Assembly: GCA_040222855.1 (NCBI GenBank)
Contig: JAVKCD010000019.1
Location: forward strand, 1,013,955 to 1,077,954
Reading direction: 5' to 3'
Length of the DNA stretch: 64,000 nt
Origin: Phycisphaeraceae bacterium
Lineage (GTDB): Bacteria; Planctomycetota; Phycisphaerae; Phycisphaerales; Phycisphaeraceae
Each line of letters starts with the position of its first letter. Within the stretch, counting starts at the first letter, position 1. This document shows, piece by piece, positions 34,824 to 42,505 of this stretch. A program made the translations under genes and the position numbers. The notes under the pieces were generated by a model. That model was not told where the DNA came from. It saw nothing but the letters and a program-made list of their open reading frames with translations, and searched no databases.

Positions 34824-35039
34824 ATGAAGACTTTTTCGATGATCGCCTCGGTCTCGATGCTCGCTTTGGTGTTTGGTCTGGCTGGTTGCAAGTCTTACGA
34901 CTCGAGTGCTGAGGAAGTGATCCTCAGCAGTGAGACCAAGGCGTGCGGCCACGAGACGCAGTGCTCGAGCTGCGCTGTCAAGGAAACCAAGAAGGCGTGT
35001 GCGGCTGGCTGCACCAAGAGCTGCTGCGCCCCTGAGTAA
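34824..35039 (+). CDS. Cysteine-rich metallothionein-like lipoprotein
   Basis: A 71-residue lipoprotein. The ATG at 34824 follows TTGGAG. The signal peptide ends in the lipobox GLAGC. The mature 50 residues hold seven further Cys (KACGHETQCSSC, then KKACAAGCTKSCC at the C terminus) spaced CxxC, CxxxC and CC as in metal-thiolate proteins. It lies 24 bases upstream of a lipoprotein with a heavy-metal-associated domain, so I read it as a surface or periplasmic metal buffer or donor. It fits no named family that I know. Confidence 0.8.
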   Translation: MKTFSMIASVSMLALVFGLAGCKSYDSSAEEVILSSETKACGHETQCSSCAVKETKKACAAGCTKSCCAPE

Positions 35040-35062
35040 TCCAGAAGATAAGGAGGCCTGCG

Positions 35063-35416
35063 ATGCGAGCCTTCCCCATGTTGGTTGCTTTGATTCTCAG
35101 TGTTGCGTTGCTCACGGGCTGCGCGATGACGGGTTCGTCGGATGCGGGCGGTTCGCCTGCTGAGGACGCCCGGGTGATCCAGGCCGAGCGGTTCACGCTC
35201 TATGCGCTTGGGCTGAGTTGTCCGTTGTGCGCGCACAATCTCGACAAGACCCTGCTCGAGATCGACGGCATCGAGTCGGCCGAGGTTAATCTCGCTGATG
35301 GCTCGGTGATCGTGCGGATGCGGCCGGGTACGAGTGTGACGGTGGGCGAACTCCGGCGGATGGTCGAGGGTAGCGGGTTTACCTTCGATCGCGTCGAGAC
35401 GCCCACGGGGACCTGA
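35063..35416 (+). CDS. Lipoprotein with heavy-metal-associated (HMA) domain
   Basis: A 117-residue protein. The ATG follows AAGGAGG by 6 bases. The signal peptide ends in the lipobox LLTGC, a ~20-residue linker follows, and then an HMA fold: LYALGLSCPLCAHNLDKTLLEIDGIESAEVNLADGSV. The CPLC pair corresponds to the GMxCxxC metal site of CopZ, MerP and ATPase N-domains. HMA domains usually bind Cu(I), Zn(II) or Hg(II) in the cytoplasm or periplasm, and lipid-anchored versions are unusual. It probably shuttles a soft metal along the envelope with its Cys-rich neighbours. Confidence 0.88.
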   Translation: MRAFPMLVALILSVALLTGCAMTGSSDAGGSPAEDARVIQAERFTLYALGLSCPLCAHNLDKTLLEIDGIESAEVNLADGSVIVRMRPGTSVTVGELRRMVEGSGFTFDRVETPTGT

Positions 35417-35424
35417 TTCCCCTC

Positions 35425-35456
35425 ACGTCCCGGGTTAACGCCCGGGGCGTGTCTTT
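35425..35456 (+). terminator. Hairpin between HMA lipoprotein and outer-membrane gene
   Basis: ACGTCCCGGG (35425-35434) and CCCGGGGCGT (35441-35450) form a 10-bp stem with one G-U pair and loop TTAACG, followed by GTCTTTG. It may be a partial terminator that lowers expression of the downstream outer-membrane gene. Confidence 0.5.
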
Positions 35457-35481
35457 GAATCGATTAATATGGAGTCTTGTT

Positions 35482-36282
35482 ATGCGACGTCTCGCTGTCT
35501 GTGTGCTGGCTATTCCGCTGATGATGCCCGCAATGAGTGAGGCTCAGGAAGCAATGAACACGCCGGCGGCGACGCAGCCCGGCGTGGGGCGAACGGTCGT
35601 CCGTGAGCGTGCGTGGTGGCACAGCTTTGATGACGGCACGGATCTCCTGCATGTTGGGACCGATGTGACTTACGGCCTCACGAAGGACTTCTCCGTCAAC
35701 CTTCATGTTCCGTTTGTCGTCGAGTTGAATGACCCCGGCGACAACGAGGAGGGCTTCGGCGACCTGCACGTCATGGGCAAGTACCGGTTCCTGCTCCACA
35801 ACCCCGGTCCGGTCGATACGCTCCGCGCGTCGGCGCTGTTTGGGGTCGATATCCCGACCTATGACGATGACCAGTCAAGCGATGCGTTCAACTCGATGGT
35901 TGGTGTGGTGGCCACGCGGATTCATGGGCGGCATGGCGTCAATGGATCGCTCCGCTACAAGCTCAACTACGACGGTCAGGCGAGTCCTGAGCTGCCCGGC
36001 GGGTCGAAGGCGGACACGCTATGGACTGAGGGGGCCTACCTGTACCGGTTGACGCCTGGGGAATACACCGCGGAGACGACTTTCAGCACGTACCTGGTGT
36101 TTGAGTCGAGTCTGGTGTACGAGACGAACGGCGATGCGCATCTGTGGGTAGCCCCTGGTTTTCTGTACGAGGCTCAGTCGTGGGCGGCGGGGGTGTCGAT
36201 CATTCTGCCCGCCTGGCAGGACCTGGATCATCGACCTGATCTCGATGTCGGGATCGGGTTTGATCTCCGCTTCCTGTTCTGA
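35482..36282 (+). CDS. Outer-membrane beta-barrel-like protein
   Basis: A 266-residue protein with a signal peptide ending near MSEAQ. The mature part alternates aromatic/hydrophobic and polar residues, as beta strands of a porin-like barrel do (GTDVTYGLTKDFSVNLHVPFV, DLHVMGKYRFLL, and terminal DVGIGFDLRFLF ending in Phe). This resembles the transporter/phenol MetA-type outer-membrane family. The ATG at 35482 follows GGAG. It is the last gene of the Cys-rich/HMA run, so a role in passage or sensing of the bound metal is plausible but unproven. Confidence 0.75.
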   Translation: MRRLAVCVLAIPLMMPAMSEAQEAMNTPAATQPGVGRTVVRERAWWHSFDDGTDLLHVGTDVTYGLTKDFSVNLHVPFVVELNDPGDNEEGFGDLHVMGKYRFLLHNPGPVDTLRASALFGVDIPTYDDDQSSDAFNSMVGVVATRIHGRHGVNGSLRYKLNYDGQASPELPGGSKADTLWTEGAYLYRLTPGEYTAETTFSTYLVFESSLVYETNGDAHLWVAPGFLYEAQSWAAGVSIILPAWQDLDHRPDLDVGIGFDLRFLF

Positions 36283-36311
36283 TTGCAGCGGATGAGCCGA
36301 TTATTGACAAT

Positions 36312-37241
36312 GTGTCCGTGTCCACCCTTGATCCCTCGATGTTTGAAGGTCTCGACGTTGAGGTCAGCTTCGATGCGCCTCTTGGTCCGCTGACGTGGTA
36401 CCGCGTGGGCGGTTCAGCGGAAGCGTTGGTCGATCCGCGCTCGATCGAGTCTCTAGGCGAACTGCTCCGGCGATGCCACGCCTCGAAGATCGCGGTTCGG
36501 GTGCTGGGGAGTGGGGCGAATCTGCTGGTTGCTGACGAAGGGGTGCCGGGCGTGATCGTGCGTCTATCGAACCCTGCCTTTAGACAACTCAAGGGGCTCG
36601 ATCGCCGAGATGGGCTGATCGCTGTAGGCGGTGGCTACGACCTGATGCGACTGGTGAATGAGACGACCCGGGTCGGTCTTGGCGGGCTGGAAGGACTCGC
36701 TGGTGTGCCAGCTTCCATCGGCGGGGCGGTGCGTATGAATGCAGGAGGGGCGTATGGTCAGATCAGCGATGTGGTGGCCTCGGTCCTGGTGATGGATGAT
36801 CGTGGTCAGACCCGGCGCATTGCGCGAGATGACATCGCATTCGGTTACCGGCGATCGGGTATCACGGAGCTGGTCATTATTGAGGTCGAGCTGCAACTAG
36901 AACCTGCTGAGGCAGTGAGTCTAATCCAGCGAAAGAAAGAGGTCTTCGCGCGGAAGAAGTATGAGCAGCCTTTTGGTGCAGCGACATGTGGCTGCGCGTT
37001 TAAGAATCCGACAGACGATCAGGGGCAGCCCTGCGACTCTGCTGGTCGGTTGATCGATGCCTGTGGGCTCAAGGGCTACCGATTGGGTGGGGCGGTGGTT
37101 TCTGATCGGCACGCCAACTTCATCGCTGCGGAGTCGGGAGCCTCTGCTGATGACCTGATCCGGCTGATCGATCACGTTCAGCGGGAAGTTGCTGAGCAGA
37201 CCGGCGTCCACCTGGTTTGCGAGGTGGTGATCTGGCCTTGA
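36312..37241 (+). CDS. murB: UDP-N-acetylenolpyruvoylglucosamine reductase
   Basis: FAD/NADPH enzyme that reduces UDP-GlcNAc-enolpyruvate to UDP-MurNAc in peptidoglycan synthesis. The FAD-binding half reads TWYRVGGSAEALV, VRVLGSGANLLV and GLEGLAGVPASIGGAVRMNAGGAYG. The C-terminal half includes KKYEQPFGAATCGCAFKNP. The residue just before AFKNP is Cys228, where the family's proton-donating residue is usually Ser; Cys also occurs in some MurB proteins. The start is a GTG 29 bases after the outer-membrane gene. Length, 309 residues, is normal. murD is 20 kb away, so the mur genes are scattered. Confidence 0.95.
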   Translation: MSVSTLDPSMFEGLDVEVSFDAPLGPLTWYRVGGSAEALVDPRSIESLGELLRRCHASKIAVRVLGSGANLLVADEGVPGVIVRLSNPAFRQLKGLDRRDGLIAVGGGYDLMRLVNETTRVGLGGLEGLAGVPASIGGAVRMNAGGAYGQISDVVASVLVMDDRGQTRRIARDDIAFGYRRSGITELVIIEVELQLEPAEAVSLIQRKKEVFARKKYEQPFGAATCGCAFKNPTDDQGQPCDSAGRLIDACGLKGYRLGGAVVSDRHANFIAAESGASADDLIRLIDHVQREVAEQTGVHLVCEVVIWP

Positions 37242-37245
37242 GGAC

Positions 37246-38664
37246 TCAGCGCTCGGGCTCTTCAAGAAGCGTGTACAGCACGTTATCAACGAACTCGGGT
37301 GACTTGGTGAGACCCAGGTGATCGCTGAAGAGGAAGGTTACGCTGGTCCAGTCGATCGGCGACCGCAGCCTCGGCGACCACTCTCCGCCGACACGTTCGT
37401 CCATCAACGCTGAGCTGCGCAGGACGGTGCCGTCACCCTGATAGGAGCGGTGAACGCGCAGCTCACCGGTCTCCGGATGAATCGACAGCACAGCGCTGGT
37501 CTTGCGTGAGTCGGCGGCGTAGAGGTGCAGGTCGAGTCCCTCGGGCCGCTCGGCTGGCTGATCGATGGCGTCGTGGAACCGGCGGGCTCGTTCGAGACAC
37601 TTTCGAGCGTGGAGATCGGCCAACGCAAGGCGCTGCTCGCGTGTCTTGATCTCGGGCAACAGCCATTGAAGAACCTTGTCCTGCTTGGGATCGAACAGGC
37701 CCCAGCCGTGCTTCTTCCAGAAGGCCACATCGTAGATTGTGTCCACTGGGTCCTGCGTGACCGCATCGACGTACGCGCCGTGGCGCGGCCGAGGCATGAG
37801 CTGATAGACCGACGGCATCGTTCCCAACACAGCGGAGGGATAGTCCTTCCACCACAGCGGGAGTTTGGCGCCGTCGTTGAGTTGAATCACGGACAAGGCT
37901 GATCCTGCATTGGGCGTGCCGACGAGGATCACGCGATCAATGTGCTTTGCGCCAGCCCAGGTGACTTCGGGCGTCGAGCCGTCTTGAGGAAGGTCCGCAT
38001 CGCCGTAGCGGAGCATGTAGCGGGTGACCAGTCCGCCCATGGAGTGTGCGACGATGTCGAACTTCACGTCGGCGTCTTTGATGCCGTAGTCGCGCTCGTA
38101 GAGGGATTGCACCAGCGATCGTTTTTCCTCGATGAACGCCATGAGTGCGCGCGCACTCTCGACGTTGTCACGACGCCAGTCGTAAGGGAACTGGAAGCAG
38201 GTGTAGTGGTCAGTCCCGTAGTCGATGGCGTTGGCTTCGGCGAGTTGTTCATCGCGGTAGCCCCCGACGCCGAGGGTCTGAAGGATGTCGATGTAAGCCC
38301 CGAGCATCAACGGCAATCGGAAGAGGCGAACCTGAACTGTTTCGAGTGCGCCATCAACACGTACGCTGGTATCAAGCTCGCGCAGCGGGCCCGGGCCCAT
38401 CGGGTGAGCGACGAGTCGTGCCCCCTCGGACGACATCGGATTGGCGTAGTCCCCGCTGAAGGCACCCCAGACCACCTTGCCGGTGGCATCATCCACGAGT
38501 CGTGAGCCGAGGATCCCTGGGATGACGATGACCGGGTTGCGGTCGGGGCCGTGATGCATTGCGGTGGGGGTGTAGATTTCCGCGAGCATTGGGCGCTCTC
38601 GCGAGCAGCCGATCAGCGTGAGGGCTGGCAGGATCAGGAAGATCAGCAGTAGCGGTCGTGTCAT
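37246..38664 (-). CDS. Lipoprotein LCAT-like acyltransferase/lipase
   Basis: About 472 residues of the lecithin:cholesterol acyltransferase-like alpha/beta-hydrolase family. The signal peptide ends in the lipobox LTLIGC. The oxyanion-side motif VIVIPGILGSRLVDD near the start and the nucleophile elbow VAHSMGGLVTRYML (Ser in HSMGG) are present. The catalytic His is probably in FSDHLGLTKSPEF near the C terminus. The ATG at 38664 follows GGGAG; the longer frame to 38751 was rejected. Enzymes of this family esterify or cleave phospholipids and glycolipids. It converges on murB with 4 bases between the stops. Confidence 0.88.
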   Translation of the reverse strand: MTRPLLLIFLILPALTLIGCSRERPMLAEIYTPTAMHHGPDRNPVIVIPGILGSRLVDDATGKVVWGAFSGDYANPMSSEGARLVAHPMGPGPLRELDTSVRVDGALETVQVRLFRLPLMLGAYIDILQTLGVGGYRDEQLAEANAIDYGTDHYTCFQFPYDWRRDNVESARALMAFIEEKRSLVQSLYERDYGIKDADVKFDIVAHSMGGLVTRYMLRYGDADLPQDGSTPEVTWAGAKHIDRVILVGTPNAGSALSVIQLNDGAKLPLWWKDYPSAVLGTMPSVYQLMPRPRHGAYVDAVTQDPVDTIYDVAFWKKHGWGLFDPKQDKVLQWLLPEIKTREQRLALADLHARKCLERARRFHDAIDQPAERPEGLDLHLYAADSRKTSAVLSIHPETGELRVHRSYQGDGTVLRSSALMDERVGGEWSPRLRSPIDWTSVTFLFSDHLGLTKSPEFVDNVLYTLLEEPER

Positions 38665-38810
38665 GGTGCTCCCATTGGAGGGTCGATGATGGCTTCTCTG
38701 CACGAGATTCTGCCCACGCGGCCATTTGCCAGAATCTTGTCCGTATGCCATGATACGTGGCTCGACTAGACCCCTGACCCCTAAGCAGGCAGACCCAGAA
38801 GGAATGCTTT

Positions 38811-39017
38811 ATGGCGATTCGGATTAAGGCACGCAACGGCGAAACCGCGGAGCAGATGCTCCGCCGCTTCAAGAAGCTCTGCGAGAAAGAGGGCCTGACC
38901 AAAGAGGTCAAGCGCCGCGCCTACTACGAAAAGCCCAGTGAGCGGAAGCAGCGGGCCCTCCGCAAGGCCGTGAAGCGCAGCACGCCGATGACGGGCAGCA
39001 AGCCGTCTCGTTCCTAA
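38811..39017 (+). CDS. rpsU: 30S ribosomal protein bS21
   Basis: A 68-residue small-subunit protein that takes part in initiation. It reads MAIRIKARNGETAEQMLRRFKKLCEKEG, then KRRAYYEKPSERKQR, a clear S21 pattern with the basic C-terminal helix. The ATG is at 38811. A weak hairpin follows at 39030. It stands alone, as it often does outside the rpsU-dnaG-rpoD macromolecular synthesis operon. Confidence 0.95.
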   Translation: MAIRIKARNGETAEQMLRRFKKLCEKEGLTKEVKRRAYYEKPSERKQRALRKAVKRSTPMTGSKPSRS

Positions 39018-39029
39018 AAGCTTGCAAAT

Positions 39030-39055
39030 AAGCCGCTTACTTACAATCGGCTTTC
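39030..39055 (+). terminator. Weak terminator after rpsU
   Basis: AAGCCG (39030-39035) pairs with CGGCTT (39048-39053) around a 12-base loop, followed by TCTC. It is short and the T-run is poor, but it lies 13 bases after the rpsU stop. Confidence 0.4.
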
Positions 39056-39129
39056 TCCCGAACTTCAAGCCCTTGAGCGATCGTAATATTCCTCCGGGGT
39101 TTTTGTTTGATCTTTAACAAGACAATCCG

Positions 39130-39144
39130 ATCCTATGATAGGAT
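39130..39144. promoter_or_regulatory. Perfect AT-rich palindrome upstream of the pyrophosphatase gene
   Basis: ATCCTAT, G, ATAGGAT is a perfect 7-bp inverted repeat about 125 bases before the hppA start. It contrasts with the GC-rich surroundings. It may be an operator or part of the promoter; no protein can be assigned. Confidence 0.45.
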
Positions 39145-39172
39145 GTATATGGGCCTGAGCGGTGCTCGGGCC

Positions 39173-39208
39173 CCTCCCCCCCCGTCCCGCCCCCCCCCTC
39201 CCCGCCCG
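39173..39208 (+). repeat. C-rich low-complexity tract
   Basis: Runs of 7-10 C with isolated T or G lie in the 5' untranslated region of the pyrophosphatase gene. It can form an i-motif/G-quadruplex pair and is also a likely place for sequencing indels. Confidence 0.6.
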
Positions 39209-39268
39209 AGGCTCGACGAGCCTCACCCGCTGGCTCTCGCCCTGCGGACCCCGAGAAGGATTCCGACC

Positions 39269-41896
39269 ATGACCGCCTTCTGGCATCCCTGCCTCCTCGC
39301 CGTGACCCCATCCGCTGTGACCAGCACGCCAAGCCTGGCTGACCTCCCGCTGGCCTTTGTGATCGCCCCGATCGCTGGCGTGTTGGCACTGGTCTTCGCG
39401 CGGCTCTTTTATGGGTCGATCATGGCCAAGCCCGAGGGTGACGCCAGCATGATCCGGATCGCCGCTGCGGTTAGAGAAGGGGCCTATGCCTACCTCGCAC
39501 GTCAACGGAATATCGTTCTGATCGTCTTCGCTGTGCTCATCGCTCTTCTGCTGGTGATGGCTCTCGTGATGGGCACGCACCAGGAGCTGACGCCCCTGGG
39601 TGTCGCCATCGCGGGGCTGTTTTCGGGTCTCTGTGGCTACTTCGGCATGAAGACCGCCACCAACGCCTCGGCGCGCACTGCCGCCGCTGCCCGCGAGTCG
39701 CTGAACGACGGTTTGCAGGTCGCCTTCCGTGCCGGTGCGGTCATGGGCCTGTGCGTCACCGGGTTCGCGCTGATCGATATCTCGGTCTGGTTCGCAGTGC
39801 TGTTTGTTGCCTTCGGCTCCGAGGGCCCGATCGGACTGGTCCATCTGACGACGGTTACGCTGAGCTTCGCGATGGGTGCTTCGCTGCAGGCGTTGTTCGC
39901 CCGTGTCGGTGGCGGGATCTACACCAAGGCCGCGGATGTTGGCGCTGATCTCGTTGGCAAAGTCGAAGCCGGGATCCCTGAAGATGACGCTCGCAATCCG
40001 GCGACCATCGCCGACAACGTGGGCGATAACGTCGGCGACGTCGCTGGCATGGGTGCGGACCTCTACGAGAGCTACTACGGGTCGATCCTGGCCGCGATGG
40101 CGCTTGCAGCCGCCGCGGCGATGCGTCTGAATCTCGACCTTCCAGCCGCAGCGGCTCTGGTCGTGGCCGCTCCTGCTGTCGCGGGCCTCGGCATTCTCTG
40201 CTCGATCGCGGCGATCTATATGGTTCGCGCCCGTGAGGGTGCGGGTTTTGCCGAGCTGCTGCGCTCGCTGCACACCGGCGTCTTTGCCAGCTCGGGGATG
40301 ATCATCCTCGGCTCCTTCGCGCTGCTGCAGTGGTTGCTTGGTTCGATTGAGCAGGTCAGCGCTCTGGGGATCTGGGGGGCGATCGTCTCCGGGCTCGTGG
40401 CGGGTCTGGTCATCGCCCGAGGTACCGAGTTGTATACCTCCTATGAACACAGCCCCACCCGGCGCATCAGCAAGCAGGCCGAGACCGGCCCCGCGACGGT
40501 GATCATCGCTGGTATCGCTGAGGGCATGACCTCGACGTGGGTTCCGCTGCTGACGGTGGTGGTCGCGATCCTTCTCGCGTTCAACCTCGCTGGCGGGTCC
40601 GAAGAGTTCCTGCTGGGCGTGTTCGGTGTCGGTATTGCCGCCGTCGGGATGCTCGCGACGCTTGGGATCACCCTCGCGACCGACGCCTACGGACCGATCG
40701 CCGACAACGCGGGCGGGAACGCCGAGATGACCCACCAGCCCCCGCACGTCCGCGAGCGCACCGACATGCTCGACAGCCTTGGCAACACGACCGCCGCGAC
40801 GGGAAAAGGCTTCGCCATTGGCTCGGCGGCGCTCACAGCGCTCGCGCTACTCGCGGCCTATGTCATCACGGTTCAGGCTGCATTAACTCAGCAGGTTCAT
40901 ACGCTGCCGATGACCGAACCCATCGCCGCCCAGATGGCCGCGGCGACTGATGGTCTCCAGCCGGGCGTCGTGAAGTTCGAGGGCGGCTACCTCGGCCACG
41001 GCCTGTTTCGCATTGTGGATCCCGGCACCGGCAAGGTGGATGCGGGCATGCTGCTCTCTCATCAGGACCGTCGTCTCATCGAGACGGCGCTCGACGCTGG
41101 CGACGCGCAGATCACCATCCTGCAGCACGGTAGTCGGCGCTTCTACGACGCCCAACTCACGATCGGGCCTGAGCTGTATGACTTCGAGGTTCTCCCGGCG
41201 AGCGCTGCCGACATCACCCAGCTCCTCGAGTTCTACGACGTCTCGATCATGAACCCCAAGGTTCTCTGCGGGCTGTTCATCGGCGTGATGCTGGTCATGG
41301 TTTTCTGCGCGATGACGATGAACGCCGTCGGCCGCGCAGCTTCGAGCATGATGATCGAGTGCCGCAGGCAGTTCGGGCTCATGAAGCAGGGCTTTGCCCT
41401 CGATGGCATGACGGAGGCCCAGATAGCTGATCCCAATCAGTGGCCCGATACCACCCAGTTCGAGGGCAAGCAGTACCCCGACTACGCCAGTTGTGTCTCG
41501 ATCTCGACGACCGGGGCTCTCCGGGAGATGGTCATGCCCTCGCTGCTGGCCTTCTTCACGCCGATCGCGACCGGCCTGATCCTGGGTGTGCCCGGGACCA
41601 TGGGTCTTCTCGCCGGAACCCTCGTCTGCGGCTTCGCCGTGGCCATCTTCATGGCCAACGCCGGCGGGGCATGGGACAACGCCAAGAAGTTCATCGAGAC
41701 CGGCGAGCAGGGCGGCAAAGGCTCGGCTGACCATAAGGCCACCGTCGTGGGCGACACCGTTGGCGACCCGTTCAAGGACACCTCCGGGCCGTCACTGAAC
41801 ATCCTGATCAAGCTGGTCTCGATCGTCTCGGTGGTCTTTGCCGGTCTGATCGTCCGCTACAGTCCCGAGGTCTCTTCCTGGATCGGCCTGGGCTGA
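39269..41896 (+). CDS. hppA: Membrane-bound pyrophosphatase, K+-dependent type
   Basis: An ion pump (H+ or Na+) driven by pyrophosphate hydrolysis. About 875 residues and 16 helices are expected. Conserved sites: DVGADLVGKVE, NVGDNVGDVAGMGADLYESY, DAYGPIADNAGGNAEM, GDTVGDPFKDTSGPSLN. GNTTAATGKG has Ala at the position that marks K+-dependent enzymes. Between the helix after that motif and MNPKVLCGLFIG lies an insertion of about 120 residues (about 540-660), predicted extracytoplasmic, which ordinary ~670-770-residue enzymes lack. The ATG at 39269 follows GAGAAGGA. Whether it pumps H+ or Na+ cannot be read from what I see. A strong terminator follows. Confidence 0.95.
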   Translation: MTAFWHPCLLAVTPSAVTSTPSLADLPLAFVIAPIAGVLALVFARLFYGSIMAKPEGDASMIRIAAAVREGAYAYLARQRNIVLIVFAVLIALLLVMALVMGTHQELTPLGVAIAGLFSGLCGYFGMKTATNASARTAAAARESLNDGLQVAFRAGAVMGLCVTGFALIDISVWFAVLFVAFGSEGPIGLVHLTTVTLSFAMGASLQALFARVGGGIYTKAADVGADLVGKVEAGIPEDDARNPATIADNVGDNVGDVAGMGADLYESYYGSILAAMALAAAAAMRLNLDLPAAAALVVAAPAVAGLGILCSIAAIYMVRAREGAGFAELLRSLHTGVFASSGMIILGSFALLQWLLGSIEQVSALGIWGAIVSGLVAGLVIARGTELYTSYEHSPTRRISKQAETGPATVIIAGIAEGMTSTWVPLLTVVVAILLAFNLAGGSEEFLLGVFGVGIAAVGMLATLGITLATDAYGPIADNAGGNAEMTHQPPHVRERTDMLDSLGNTTAATGKGFAIGSAALTALALLAAYVITVQAALTQQVHTLPMTEPIAAQMAAATDGLQPGVVKFEGGYLGHGLFRIVDPGTGKVDAGMLLSHQDRRLIETALDAGDAQITILQHGSRRFYDAQLTIGPELYDFEVLPASAADITQLLEFYDVSIMNPKVLCGLFIGVMLVMVFCAMTMNAVGRAASSMMIECRRQFGLMKQGFALDGMTEAQIADPNQWPDTTQFEGKQYPDYASCVSISTTGALREMVMPSLLAFFTPIATGLILGVPGTMGLLAGTLVCGFAVAIFMANAGGAWDNAKKFIETGEQGGKGSADHKATVVGDTVGDPFKDTSGPSLNILIKLVSIVSVVFAGLIVRYSPEVSSWIGLG

Positions 41897-41934
41897 TCGC
41901 GCCCGCTGTGCTCCGAACCACCCTACAATGACCC

Positions 41935-41960
41935 ACCCGGGCCGGGAGGCCCGGGTTTTT
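41935..41960 (+). terminator. Intrinsic terminator of hppA
   Basis: ACCCGGGCC (41935-41943) pairs with GGCCCGGGT (41948-41956), loop GGGA, then TTTT. It lies 38 bases after the stop and precedes rsfS. Confidence 0.9.
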
Positions 41961-42001
41961 CGTGCCCGAGACCCCGCGAGGAAGCGAGAACGCCCGCACT
42001 C

Positions 42002-42505
42002 ATGACCGACGACCACGCCCAGCCATGCCCGTCAGACCCCGAAGAGCTCCTGGATGAACTCGAGGATGAGCCTTCCCCGCCCATCCGCAGGCTCTACCCC
42101 GATGCGCCGAGCCGTAAGTTTGCCTGTTTCTCGGCACGCCTGCTGTCTGAGCTGCACTGCGAGGATGTCCTGGTTTTCGACGTCCGCGGGATCAGCCAGA
42201 TCACCGACTATCTGGTCCTCGCCTCCGGCACCTCCGATCGCCAGCTCCGTGGCGTGTCCGGTCGTGTTGTCGAACTGGCCAAGGAGCACGATATCGAACG
42301 CTTCGGCACCGAGACCGACACCGACTCGACCTGGCGCGTGATCGACTTCTCCAGCGTGATGGTTCATCTCTTCGAGCCGGTGACCCGGGCCCACTATGAC
42401 CTCGAAATGCTCTGGGGCGACGCCCCGCAGATCCGCTGGCGCGACGAGGCCCCCCAGACGATCCTCAAGAAGCAGGGCGACGGATCACCACCGACCGGTG
42501 ATTGA
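42002..42505 (+). CDS. rsfS: Ribosomal silencing factor RsfS
   Basis: Binds uL14 on the 50S subunit and blocks subunit joining when nutrients are scarce. The core motif series is present: DVLVFDVRGISQITDYLVLASGTSDRQLRGV, then ERFGTETDTDSTWRVIDFSSVMVHLFEP and the closing YDLEMLWGDAP. At 167 residues it is longer than typical (~105-120), with an acidic, Pro-rich N-terminal head (about 1-45). The ATG is at 42002. Its 3' end overlaps the convergent tilS by 41 bases. Confidence 0.94.
   Translation: MTDDHAQPCPSDPEELLDELEDEPSPPIRRLYPDAPSRKFACFSARLLSELHCEDVLVFDVRGISQITDYLVLASGTSDRQLRGVSGRVVELAKEHDIERFGTETDTDSTWRVIDFSSVMVHLFEPVTRAHYDLEMLWGDAPQIRWRDEAPQTILKKQGDGSPPTGD

Noticed and set aside
35449..35490. 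Possible dif-like site (GCATAA plus TTAAT on the minus strand)
   Set aside because: The spacing and arms do not match XerC/XerD consensus and the bases include the ribosome site and start of the outer-membrane gene.
39065..40747. 560-residue minus-strand open frame opposite hppA
   Set aside because: It lies opposite a clear membrane pyrophosphatase; its composition (Arg/Asp/His-rich, no motifs) is the shadow of the hppA codons.
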